The position numbers and the translations under genes are program-made. Below the pieces are notes generated by a model, which saw only the letters and a program-made list of their open reading frames with translations, was not told where the DNA came from and made no database searches. From Alistipes sp. (GTDB lineage Bacteria > Bacteroidota > Bacteroidia > Bacteroidales > Rikenellaceae): 64,000 nt of DNA. The stretch covers positions 47,529-111,528 of the forward strand of contig JAFVOR010000083.1 in the NCBI GenBank assembly GCA_017505725.1, written 5' to 3'. Below are positions 1 through 7,866 of the stretch, in pieces (within the stretch, counting starts at the first letter, position 1; every line of letters begins with the position of its first letter).

Positions 1-1
1 T

Positions 2-820
2 ATGCAGAAGCTGATTCAGTTCATACGCAAAACATCGGTGGCGATAGTCTTTATCATCTTGGAGATTATCGCCATCCGTTCTTATGCCTACTCCACACCC
101 TATACACAGGCTCGCCTGCTCGTGTGGAGCAACAATGTGGTTGGCTACTTCCATTCTGCATTCTCGAACATCTCTAGTTACTTCGGTCTACGTGAGGAGA
201 ATAGCCGACTCACCGAGCACATTGCCGAGTTGGAGAACAGAATCCGTACCCTCGAACAGGCTATCCCTGCCGAGAAGATCGAGGTGGAGACACTCAAGAG
301 GTACGAATATTTCCCCGCCAAGGTTATATCTGCAACCACCAATCGTCGTCGCAACTTCATAACCCTTGACAAGGGCTACCAAGATGGCGTATCGACCGAT
401 ATGGCGGTGGTGACACCCGAAGGCTCGGCGGTGGGCGTAGTGGTCGATTGCAGCGAAAACTATGCTGTGGCAAAGACCCTGCTCAATGTCGACTTTCGCA
501 TCAGTGGCGTGCTTACGCGCGACGGTAGTCACGGATCAATAGTCTGGGCTGGCGAGGATATACAGGTGGTCGATTTTCTCGAGTTGTCGAAGTATGCCGA
601 TGTAAAGGAGGGCGACGAGGTGCGTGCAGCGGGCTTCTCGCACTACTTTCCAAGCGAGGTGGTCGTAGGACATATCGAAAAGATGGAGCTTGGCAAAAAC
701 GGAGCTTCCTACAACTGCAAGGTGCGACTCGCAGCCGATATGGATCGACTCCGCAATGTGATACTCATACGAAACACCAATGGGGGCGAGGCTCAAGCTC
801 TCGAATCGAAGGTAAATTAG
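2..820 (+). CDS. mreC: Rod shape-determining protein MreC
   Basis: Periplasmic scaffold of the elongasome, linking MreB/MreD to PBP2 during side-wall synthesis. The 272-residue product begins with a short cytoplasmic tail and one membrane segment (about residues 12-30), then a coiled coil (about 62-92, rich in E/R/L heptads), then the paired beta domains typical of MreC with 'VISATTNRRRNFITLDKG' and 'VVTPEGSAVGVV'. Length is normal for the family. The ATG is the second base of the window; the N-terminus looks complete, so I take it as the true start, but an upstream start cannot be excluded. First of four genes in the order mreC-mreD-mrdA-rodA; mreB would be expected just outside the window. 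Confidence 0.93.
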   Translation: MQKLIQFIRKTSVAIVFIILEIIAIRSYAYSTPYTQARLLVWSNNVVGYFHSAFSNISSYFGLREENSRLTEHIAELENRIRTLEQAIPAEKIEVETLKRYEYFPAKVISATTNRRRNFITLDKGYQDGVSTDMAVVTPEGSAVGVVVDCSENYAVAKTLLNVDFRISGVLTRDGSHGSIVWAGEDIQVVDFLELSKYADVKEGDEVRAAGFSHYFPSEVVVGHIEKMELGKNGASYNCKVRLAADMDRLRNVILIRNTNGGEAQALESKVN

Positions 821-833
821 GAGGCTACAAGAT

Positions 834-1340
834 ATGAAGTTGAAAGGTTTCTTGCTACTCACCCTCGTGGTGCTTTTCGTGCAGGTGTTCGTGTTGAACA
901 ACCTCTCGGCATCGCCTTTGATTGCTCCTATGGTCTACATTGTGCTGATTGTGCTTCTGCCAATCGAGTTCTCGCAGTGGAAGATGCTCGGCGTGGGACT
1001 TGCGTGGGGTGTACTTATGGACTTAACAATGGGAACAATGGGACTGAACACCCTTGTCACCCTGCCTATAGCATTCTTCCGCAGACCTATACTCTACGCC
1101 TTCACGGGACTCTCGGATGTATCGAAAGAGGAGGGCATCCCTTCGGTCAAGCGACTCGGAGGTCGATTCCACCGCTATGCGATAGTTATGATTATACTCC
1201 ACTCAGTGCTCTTCAACCTTGCCGAGTGGCTCTCGTTCGACAACGTCGGTACGCTTGTATTGCGCATCATCTGCAGCACACTCATTTCGTTGTTGCTCGA
1301 CTATATCATCATCATTCTCTTTATGAAACGCTTGTCGTAG
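834..1340 (+). CDS. mreD: Rod shape-determining protein MreD
   Basis: Small integral membrane protein of the elongasome. The 168 residues are mostly hydrophobic, with about five membrane segments (near 5-25, 30-48, 50-75, 105-125, 135-160), matching MreD in size and topology. The assignment rests mainly on position between mreC and the PBP2 gene, because MreD sequence is poorly conserved. The start is supported by a Shine-Dalgarno-like AGGAGG at 819-824, nine bases before the ATG and overlapping the mreC stop; strong SD sites are uncommon in this phylum, so translational coupling to mreC is plausible. The stop is followed seven bases later by the mrdA start. Confidence 0.88.
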   Translation: MKLKGFLLLTLVVLFVQVFVLNNLSASPLIAPMVYIVLIVLLPIEFSQWKMLGVGLAWGVLMDLTMGTMGLNTLVTLPIAFFRRPILYAFTGLSDVSKEEGIPSVKRLGGRFHRYAIVMIILHSVLFNLAEWLSFDNVGTLVLRIICSTLISLLLDYIIIILFMKRLS

Positions 1341-1347
1341 GCCGAGT

Positions 1348-3165
1348 ATGAATGGAGGATTGTCACCACAAGCCTTGATGGCCCGCATCATAGTCATCGC
1401 AATCTTTGCGATACTTGCCCTGCGCCTCTTCTATATCCAGATTGTGGATGACCGATACGACGAGATGGCCAACAACAACTACCTGCGAAATGTGGTGGTA
1501 TATCCGCCTCGAGGCGAGATTTACGACCGCAACGGTGAGCTCCTGGCGCAGAACCGTCTCTGCTACGATGTCTCGATTGTTCGCAAGGATATGCCCAAGT
1601 CGGGTTTCGACACCACACGCCTCTGCGAGGTGGTGGGTATGACGCGCAAGGCCCTCGAAACGAAGTTCCGTCAATCACCCTATCGACGCGAAAGCCGACT
1701 TACACGCTACCCTATCACCGTCGAACAGAAGCTACTGCTCGACGAGATGAATATCGGCGGATTCTACACCTCACAGCGCACCGTGCGTCAATATCCTCGC
1801 AAGATAGGTGGCAATCTGCTGGGTAGCATCAACGAGGTTACAAAGGCTAAAATCGAGAAGGATGACTCCTACTCAGTGGGTGACTACATAGGTATGGAGG
1901 GACTCGAACTCGCTTACGAGGATGTGCTTCGTGGTGAGAAGGGTCTGGTATTGCAGGATATCTATGCACCGCAAGCGGAGCGCAACACCGTAATCAAGGA
2001 GCCTGTGGCAGGTCGCTCGATAGTCTGCACCATCGATGCCGAGTTGCAGCAGCTGGCCGAGGAGTTGATGGAGGATAAGGTGGGTGCAGTGGTGGCGATA
2101 GAGCCATCCACAGGCGAGATTCTCACGATGGTATCCGCCCCGACATTCAACCCCGACGAACTTGTCATAGGCAAAGATAGAGGCAATAACTACGCACGAG
2201 AAATCAATAATCCCCGTATGCCTTTGTGGAATCGTGCGGTAAAGTCGCGCTATCCACCGGGATCGACATTCAAGCTGGTGACGGGACTCATAGGTATGGA
2301 GGAGAGTGTCTTGCGTCCGCATTACACCTACTCCTGCAATATGGGATATCACCTCGGTGGTGAGCATATCGGATGCCACGAGCACCGCTCACCGCTTGCA
2401 ATGAACTATGCCATTGCCACCTCGTGCAACGCCTACTTCTGCCACGTATTCCGCAATATCCTCGAGAACAAGAGACGGTACGACATCGCCAAAGATGGTT
2501 TCGATGCGTGGCGCGACTATGTTCTCTCGTTTGGTTTTGGTCGCAAGCTCGACTCGGACTTTCTGGGCGAGGGTACGGGATATGTACCTACGCGCGAATT
2601 TTACGATAAGCGCTACCGCAAGTCGTGGAATGCACTCACCATACTCTCGCTATCGATTGGCCAGGGCGAGCTTGGTTGCACACCTCTGCAGATGGCCAAC
2701 TTGGCGGCAATAGTTGCCAATCGTGGCTACTACTACATTCCCCACATTGTGCGTGAGATCGAGGGACAGGACTCGCTCGACACCCGCTTCTACCAGAAGC
2801 AATATACCAATGTCGACACTCGCCACTTCGAACATATTGTCGACGGTATGTGGCGAGGCGTGAACAATGATGGCACTTGCCAGGGTGCCTACCTCAAGGG
2901 ATACGATGTCTGTGGCAAGACGGGTACTGCCCAAAATCCGAAGGGCAAGGATCACTCCACCTTCATCTCGTTTGCTCCGCGCAAGAACCCGAAGATTGCC
3001 ATCGTAGTCTATGTCGAGCACGGAGGCTTCGGTTCCGAGATTGCGGTGCCTATAGCCTCGCTTATCGAGGAGAAATATCTCACTGACACCATCAAGCGAC
3101 CACACCTGGTCGACTATGTCAAGAGATACAAGATAGCCTACCCAATGTACAAAGCTAAAAAGTAA
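1348..3165 (+). CDS. mrdA: Penicillin-binding protein 2 (elongasome transpeptidase)
   Basis: Class B penicillin-binding protein that cross-links new peptidoglycan during elongation. One N-terminal membrane anchor (about 10-32) precedes the dimerisation domain ('PPRGEIYDRNGELLA', about 51-65) and the transpeptidase domain. All three catalytic motifs are present: STFK with the acylated Ser at about 306, SCN at about 359, and KTGT at about 524. The 605-residue length is normal. It sits between mreD and rodA, its glycosyltransferase partner. The last residues are basic (YKAKK). Nothing suggests it is inactive. Confidence 0.95.
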   Translation: MNGGLSPQALMARIIVIAIFAILALRLFYIQIVDDRYDEMANNNYLRNVVVYPPRGEIYDRNGELLAQNRLCYDVSIVRKDMPKSGFDTTRLCEVVGMTRKALETKFRQSPYRRESRLTRYPITVEQKLLLDEMNIGGFYTSQRTVRQYPRKIGGNLLGSINEVTKAKIEKDDSYSVGDYIGMEGLELAYEDVLRGEKGLVLQDIYAPQAERNTVIKEPVAGRSIVCTIDAELQQLAEELMEDKVGAVVAIEPSTGEILTMVSAPTFNPDELVIGKDRGNNYAREINNPRMPLWNRAVKSRYPPGSTFKLVTGLIGMEESVLRPHYTYSCNMGYHLGGEHIGCHEHRSPLAMNYAIATSCNAYFCHVFRNILENKRRYDIAKDGFDAWRDYVLSFGFGRKLDSDFLGEGTGYVPTREFYDKRYRKSWNALTILSLSIGQGELGCTPLQMANLAAIVANRGYYYIPHIVREIEGQDSLDTRFYQKQYTNVDTRHFEHIVDGMWRGVNNDGTCQGAYLKGYDVCGKTGTAQNPKGKDHSTFISFAPRKNPKIAIVVYVEHGGFGSEIAVPIASLIEEKYLTDTIKRPHLVDYVKRYKIAYPMYKAKK

Positions 3166-3174
3166 GTCGGAGAG

Positions 3175-4611
3175 ATGGGCTATAATTCGAGATATAAAGA
3201 GTCGCTGTTTGGCAGTGTCGACCGTGTCGCACTGCTGCTCTACCTATTGCTTGTCGCAATAGGTCTTGTGGCGGTATTCTCGGCATCGTGGATCGATGGC
3301 GACGAGGACCTCTTCTCCTTCTCGCACAACTACATCAAGCAGCTTGTATTCCTGGGGTTGTCGCTCATTGTTGGTGTCGTCATCCTATTGCTCGACCGCA
3401 GTCTGTGGCACAAGATAGCCTACTTCCTCTATGGCGCAGCCATAATTGCACTGATAGGTACACGACTCTTTGGTCGTACTGTAAATGGCGCGACTGCGTG
3501 GTTTGAGTTGGGTCCTATACGCCTTCAGACGATGGAGTTTGCCAAGATTGCCATTGCACTTGCCACCGCACGACTGATGAGCGAATACAGTTTCTCGATA
3601 ACATCGTTCCGCAGCTTGGTCAAGGTGGGTATGTTGCTCTTTGTGCCGCTTCTGATCACCTACTGGCAGAACGACACAGGATCGGGACTTGTGCTCTGCT
3701 CGTTCATCTTTATGCTCTATCGCGAGGGTTTGAACAAGTGGTTCTGCATCCCTATAATATTCATCGCAGCACTCTTCCTGCTCTCGTTCCTCTACTCGCC
3801 TACAATATTGTTGGTGGCACTCATATTGGTCTTCACCCTCTCGGAGTGTTTCGCCAATCGCAACTGGAGAGCTGGTTCCATCTACCTTGCTTCGCTGTTT
3901 GGCGGCAGCACCGCACTATTCCTCCTGGTGAATGCCATATTCACCTCCTCGATAGACTACTATGTGGTACTCTTGGTAAGTTCGTTCCTCTCGCTGGTGG
4001 GGGTAGTGACCTATGCCTACCGCGCACGCCTGCGTAATATATATATAATGGTATTGCTCTTTGTTGTGTCGGTACTTATCTCACCAACCTCGAGTGCGAT
4101 ATTCAATGTTATGAAGCCGCACCAGCAAAACCGCATCAAGACATTCCTCGGCATAACCAACGACCTCTCGCTCAACTACAATGTCAACCAATCGAAGATT
4201 GCCATCGGCTCGGGCGGACTCTTTGGCAAGGGCTACCTGCAAGGGGCGCACATCCGCTATGGTTTGGTACCCGAGAAACATACCGACTTCATCTTCTGCA
4301 CCATAGGCGAGGAGTTTGGCTTTGTGGGCACAATCTTCGTACTCGCAGTTATGCTCGCCTTCATTCTGCGCCTGATGCGTATGGGCGACCGGCAACGCGA
4401 AACCTTCGGTAGAGTCTATTGCTATATCGTGGCATCGATAATGCTCTTCCACACCCTTATCAATGTGGGTATGACCATCGGTCTTGTACCTGTTATGGGT
4501 ATTCCATTGCCACTCATCTCGTATGGAGGCTCTTCGCTTTTAGCCTTCTCGGTGATGATATTCATCGCCTTCGCCTTCGACGCACAGACCATACGCGATG
4601 TCAACATCTAA
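3175..4611 (+). CDS. rodA: Rod shape-determining protein RodA (SEDS glycosyltransferase)
   Basis: SEDS-family peptidoglycan glycosyltransferase that polymerises lipid II with PBP2 at the side wall. The 478-residue polytopic protein contains SEDS landmarks: 'NGATAWFELGPIRLQTMEF' (about 103-121), 'NDTGSGLVL' (about 165-173), a large loop with 'KIAIGSGGLFGKGYLQG' (about 340-356), 'HTDFIFCTIGEEFGFVG' and C-terminal 'GIPLPLISYGGSS'. It is longer than enterobacterial RodA because of extra membrane segments in the middle, which is usual in Bacteroidota. A GGAG at 3168-3171 precedes the ATG. It ends the operon, convergent with the lipoprotein gene on the other strand. Confidence 0.94.
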   Translation: MGYNSRYKESLFGSVDRVALLLYLLLVAIGLVAVFSASWIDGDEDLFSFSHNYIKQLVFLGLSLIVGVVILLLDRSLWHKIAYFLYGAAIIALIGTRLFGRTVNGATAWFELGPIRLQTMEFAKIAIALATARLMSEYSFSITSFRSLVKVGMLLFVPLLITYWQNDTGSGLVLCSFIFMLYREGLNKWFCIPIIFIAALFLLSFLYSPTILLVALILVFTLSECFANRNWRAGSIYLASLFGGSTALFLLVNAIFTSSIDYYVVLLVSSFLSLVGVVTYAYRARLRNIYIMVLLFVVSVLISPTSSAIFNVMKPHQQNRIKTFLGITNDLSLNYNVNQSKIAIGSGGLFGKGYLQGAHIRYGLVPEKHTDFIFCTIGEEFGFVGTIFVLAVMLAFILRLMRMGDRQRETFGRVYCYIVASIMLFHTLINVGMTIGLVPVMGIPLPLISYGGSSLLAFSVMIFIAFAFDAQTIRDVNI

Positions 4612-4631
4612 GCCCCGCGTAAGGTGACTAA

Positions 4632-4665
4632 TCAAAAAAGATGTGGCTGACTAAAAAGCCAGCCA
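4632..4665 (-). terminator. Intrinsic terminator of the large surface lipoprotein gene
   Basis: On the minus strand, 26 bases after the lipoprotein stop, TGGCTGGCT and AGTCAGCCA (4657-4665 and 4644-4652) form a nine-pair stem with one A-C mismatch and an AAAA-type loop. It is followed four bases later by six T (4634-4639 region read on minus). There is no T-tract on the plus side, so it serves the minus-strand gene rather than rodA. Confidence 0.7.
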
Positions 4666-4690
4666 GCACCTATTGAGAGTAGACCAGAAT

Positions 4691-7600
4691 CTAATTTGCT
4701 GGAGCAGGTGGGTAGTAACTTTTGCCCGATGTCACCTTGCCATCTCCGCCAAACCAATCCATATTGTTGCCTTTGCCGATAGCCTCGGTGAGAGTTACGC
4801 TCTCGCCGCCCTTTGGCTGGAAGGTGAGTGTGCCGGCGCACTCGCTGACGTGGATTGATGAGAAAAGGATGCTAATATCAACACCTGTATAGTAGGCGCA
4901 ACCGATAGCTTCGCAATACTTGCCCGAGGCGTAGTTGTGGTTGTAGTCGTTTGTGCTCTCTGCTGCCACTCCGTTGTAGGTGTTGCCCGAGAGGGTATAG
5001 TCCAAAATCTTGTTGGTATACTCGCCCGAGCCTTTCTCCTGTTGCGACTCGCTACGACGCGAGCGCAAATTACCGATAAACTGATTGATGTGGCGACCAG
5101 CGATGGTTGTCGAGGCGCGTGTTGTTACGCTTGCGCCCGACTTGTAGGCACCCTCGACAAAACTCGACGAGCTCCACACATTGGCAATAATCTCCTTGTT
5201 TGGCTGTCCCGTGCAGTTGATTTGGGTGTTGGTTACGGCGCAGTTGGTTATCTCGGCGTAGTGAGCCTCCAAGAAACCAATCAAACCGCCGCACTCGCCC
5301 GCTGTGTACCACCACTGCAAACCCTCGACAACATAGGTGCCAAGAATGGATGCCGAAACCGTCTTCTTCATCGTGTAATAGTTCACCACCTGCGGATCGT
5401 AATTCTCTATGATGGAGTTATCGACCGAGCAGTTGTCGATATAGACCTGACCGCGACACGCACCAATCAGACCGCCCACCTTGCAGACTCCGCGCACCTT
5501 GCTATCGCGCACGTGCACATTCGATACATTATAGTTGGTGTAGCCGGTGGTGTTGCCCGCATCATCCTTGATGGCGGTGCGCCACGAGCGCGAAACAAGC
5601 ACACCCGCGTAGGCGTTACCTGCTCCACCATCCTCCGTGTCGCCATACGCCAGCGGAGCAATCGAGGCATCGTGGTTGCAGTTGACATCGGCACCAACAA
5701 AGGTCAAATCCTTGTGTGTGGTGGCGTTGTTGGCATAGACGATGAAGCCCGCTCCATAGTTGCTTGTAGCGTTGTGCACGACATCGACCTTGAGGTTGTG
5801 AAGTTCGTGGTTCGCTCCATCGAGGTTGATGACATACTCGATAGGCTTGAAGAGATGACCTCCCATATCGACATCGGTCATAAAGAGAAGAGCCTTGGTT
5901 GCCGAGTACTTCTGACCTTGTGCCTTTGCCAAGTCGTATGGCGAGTAGATCAGATAGCGTGTGATGCCATCCACCACTTCGGTGAGGATGGTGGTCGAGC
6001 GCTTACCATCCCACTCGGGTTGGAAGCGTGCACCATCGACACAGACCTCGCCTCGGCAATACTTTTCGCCACCAAGCAAGTTGTCGGTTGCAGCCGAGAG
6101 AGTTGTCTTGCAGAAGTCGCCTCGATGAGCCTCGCAGAAGGAGAGTACTGCGCTCTCGGCAATCTTCGAGCCCTGATCGTAGAGCGGAACGAGCGAAGCA
6201 TTTGCACCGTCGCAGTTTACGAAGTGGAGCTTCTCGTCGCCATTGTAGCCATTGAGCACTCCGACCATCTTTCCGTAGAAGAGGTCCAAGCCCTCCATAT
6301 AGGAGCTGACCGTAGCCGATGTTTTGCAGTTTGTGAAGGTAGCCGACAGGGTGGTGCTGCTGCCACTCTCGGGAGTTATGCAGCCTACGAAGCCTCCTGC
6401 CATACCCGATGCGCTCGCCTTAAATGAGGTTCTCACCTCGCCTCCTACAGCCTCCACATCGGTGATTGCGTGAGTACCCTCGCAGAGTACACCTGTCAGG
6501 AGTCCCACCTTGCAAGGTGCTACCACCGAGCAGTTATTGAGCACTACGCCGCTAACTGTCAGATTGCCCGTATGCTTGCCCGTAAGGAGTGCCGAGCCTG
6601 TGGTTGCGGTGCTCTCGACCGAGCAGTCGGTGAAGGTGAGGTTGCGGATGGTAAGTCCCTTGGTGTCGCCGAATATCGACGAGCCTTTGATGGTTACGCC
6701 CTTGATGCTCTTGCCATTACCATCGATCTCGGTATTGTCGAAGAGTCGCATCGAAGGCATTGGTACAGTGTCGAGGAGTCCGAAATCGATGTTTTCGCCG
6801 ATACGAATCTTCGAGTAATTAACCCCTTTAATAGTGGGCTTGTTGAAGAGCAACCAGACCATTTCGTATTGGTTGTTGATGACGAGGTAGTCGCCATCGG
6901 TGGTCGATGGGCGCACTGCGTAGAGCTCCTCGATATCGAGATCGTCAACCTCGCTCTCGAACGGAACAAGCGTACACGAAGTGCCTTTGTTGAAGGTTAC
7001 ATCCGCAAACTCACGGATAACGCCCGCCTTGATGGATGCCGATGCCGATGCGTTGAATCGTGCGCTCATCGACTCTCCGCCGGTGGTGTAGAACTCCGCA
7101 GTGCACATTCCGAAGTCGCCACAAGGCAACGCCACGAAGAACTCCTTGCTCTTGGTTGTAGAGAGTGGCAATCCTTCGCCAAATGAGTACTCGAGAGTTG
7201 AGCCTGTGTTGTCGGTTGGGATGAGTTTGCCCGTTGAAAAGTCTACCGCAAAGTTGCCCACAATAGCACCCGAGCCCACCTTGATTACGACCTTCGAGAG
7301 TGTCGTTCCCTCGCTTGCACCCTTGATACCGAAGCGCAATACTCCGCTCAAATGTATGAGGGTGATGTTGCTCGATGCCGACTCCACAAATGCGTACATT
7401 GGTGTCGTTCCGCACTCGAATGTCCCCTCGGTGTAGTGTTGCACCTCGGCAAACGCCACCCTATCACTATCTGATGCGGGGTAGAGCAGATTGTATGGGT
7501 AGTTGAGTACCGCATCCTTAAATTCAAACTGTGCCGAGCCTGCGTTGGTTGCACTGATGGCCGCCTCCTCTGATATGGCTCCATTCACCGATATACGATC

Positions 7601-7798
7601 GCCTTCGCTCCAATATACGGGGTATTTGCCGGCATCGTTCTTGTCGCCAAGAGAGACTTTGGTTTGGGGTGCCGAGATGTTTACGGTAAGAATTGATGGT
7701 CCCGAGTGACCTCCCGAATTGTCGTTGCCGAGATCGTTCGTGCAACCGCCAAAGAGAGCAATCATAACAATTATGCTCGCCAGGAATAGCTTCTTCAT
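4691..7798 (-). CDS. Surface lipoprotein with fimbrillin-like N-terminus and GLUG-like repeats
   Basis: About 1035 residues. I start at the ATG at 7798 because it gives a clean lipoprotein signal (MKKLFLASIIVMIALFGGC, Cys19) and because a TAnnTTTG promoter element lies inside the 13-codon upstream extension. After a Gly/Asp/Asn linker comes a module typical of fimbrillin-like Bacteroidales lipoproteins ('PVYWSEGDRISVNG' and 'YPYNLLYPASDSD'). The middle and C-terminus carry repeats such as 'GLTIRNLTFTDCSV', 'NLTVSGVVLNNCSVV' and 'VGGLIGACRGQVYIDNCSV', reminiscent of GLUG or right-handed beta-helix adhesins. Expected anchored on the outer membrane facing outward. Function is unknown; adhesion or glycan contact are possibilities. 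Divergent from the U32 gene. Confidence 0.85.
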   Translation of the reverse strand: MKKLFLASIIVMIALFGGCTNDLGNDNSGGHSGPSILTVNISAPQTKVSLGDKNDAGKYPVYWSEGDRISVNGAISEEAAISATNAGSAQFEFKDAVLNYPYNLLYPASDSDRVAFAEVQHYTEGTFECGTTPMYAFVESASSNITLIHLSGVLRFGIKGASEGTTLSKVVIKVGSGAIVGNFAVDFSTGKLIPTDNTGSTLEYSFGEGLPLSTTKSKEFFVALPCGDFGMCTAEFYTTGGESMSARFNASASASIKAGVIREFADVTFNKGTSCTLVPFESEVDDLDIEELYAVRPSTTDGDYLVINNQYEMVWLLFNKPTIKGVNYSKIRIGENIDFGLLDTVPMPSMRLFDNTEIDGNGKSIKGVTIKGSSIFGDTKGLTIRNLTFTDCSVESTATTGSALLTGKHTGNLTVSGVVLNNCSVVAPCKVGLLTGVLCEGTHAITDVEAVGGEVRTSFKASASGMAGGFVGCITPESGSSTTLSATFTNCKTSATVSSYMEGLDLFYGKMVGVLNGYNGDEKLHFVNCDGANASLVPLYDQGSKIAESAVLSFCEAHRGDFCKTTLSAATDNLLGGEKYCRGEVCVDGARFQPEWDGKRSTTILTEVVDGITRYLIYSPYDLAKAQGQKYSATKALLFMTDVDMGGHLFKPIEYVINLDGANHELHNLKVDVVHNATSNYGAGFIVYANNATTHKDLTFVGADVNCNHDASIAPLAYGDTEDGGAGNAYAGVLVSRSWRTAIKDDAGNTTGYTNYNVSNVHVRDSKVRGVCKVGGLIGACRGQVYIDNCSVDNSIIENYDPQVVNYYTMKKTVSASILGTYVVEGLQWWYTAGECGGLIGFLEAHYAEITNCAVTNTQINCTGQPNKEIIANVWSSSSFVEGAYKSGASVTTRASTTIAGRHINQFIGNLRSRRSESQQEKGSGEYTNKILDYTLSGNTYNGVAAESTNDYNHNYASGKYCEAIGCAYYTGVDISILFSSIHVSECAGTLTFQPKGGESVTLTEAIGKGNNMDWFGGDGKVTSGKSYYPPAPAN

Positions 7799-7834
7799 TT
7801 GTGTTGTAGTGTAGATTTTGGTTATAGTAATGTG

Positions 7835-7842
7835 CAAAGTTA
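7835..7842 (-). promoter_or_regulatory. -7 promoter element of the surface lipoprotein gene
   Basis: CAAAGTTA on plus reads TAACTTTG on minus, matching the Bacteroidota -7 consensus TAnnTTTG. It predicts a start of transcription about 30 bases before the ATG at 7798. No clear -33 TTTG is visible. Confidence 0.55.
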
Positions 7843-7854
7843 TGCAAAATTATC

Positions 7855-7862
7855 TATATTTG
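7855..7862 (+). promoter_or_regulatory. -7 promoter element of the U32 gene, very close to the ATG
   Basis: TATATTTG matches TAnnTTTG. Only four bases separate it from the ATG at 7867, so transcription would start at or next to the start codon. No convincing -33 element. It lies back to back with the element at 7835-7842, so two divergent promoters share about 30 bp. Confidence 0.5.
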
Positions 7863-7866
7863 CACT

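Noticed and set aside
4937-6427. 496-codon plus-strand frame opposite the surface lipoprotein
   Set aside because: No start context, no domain, and it would run against a promoter-supported gene.
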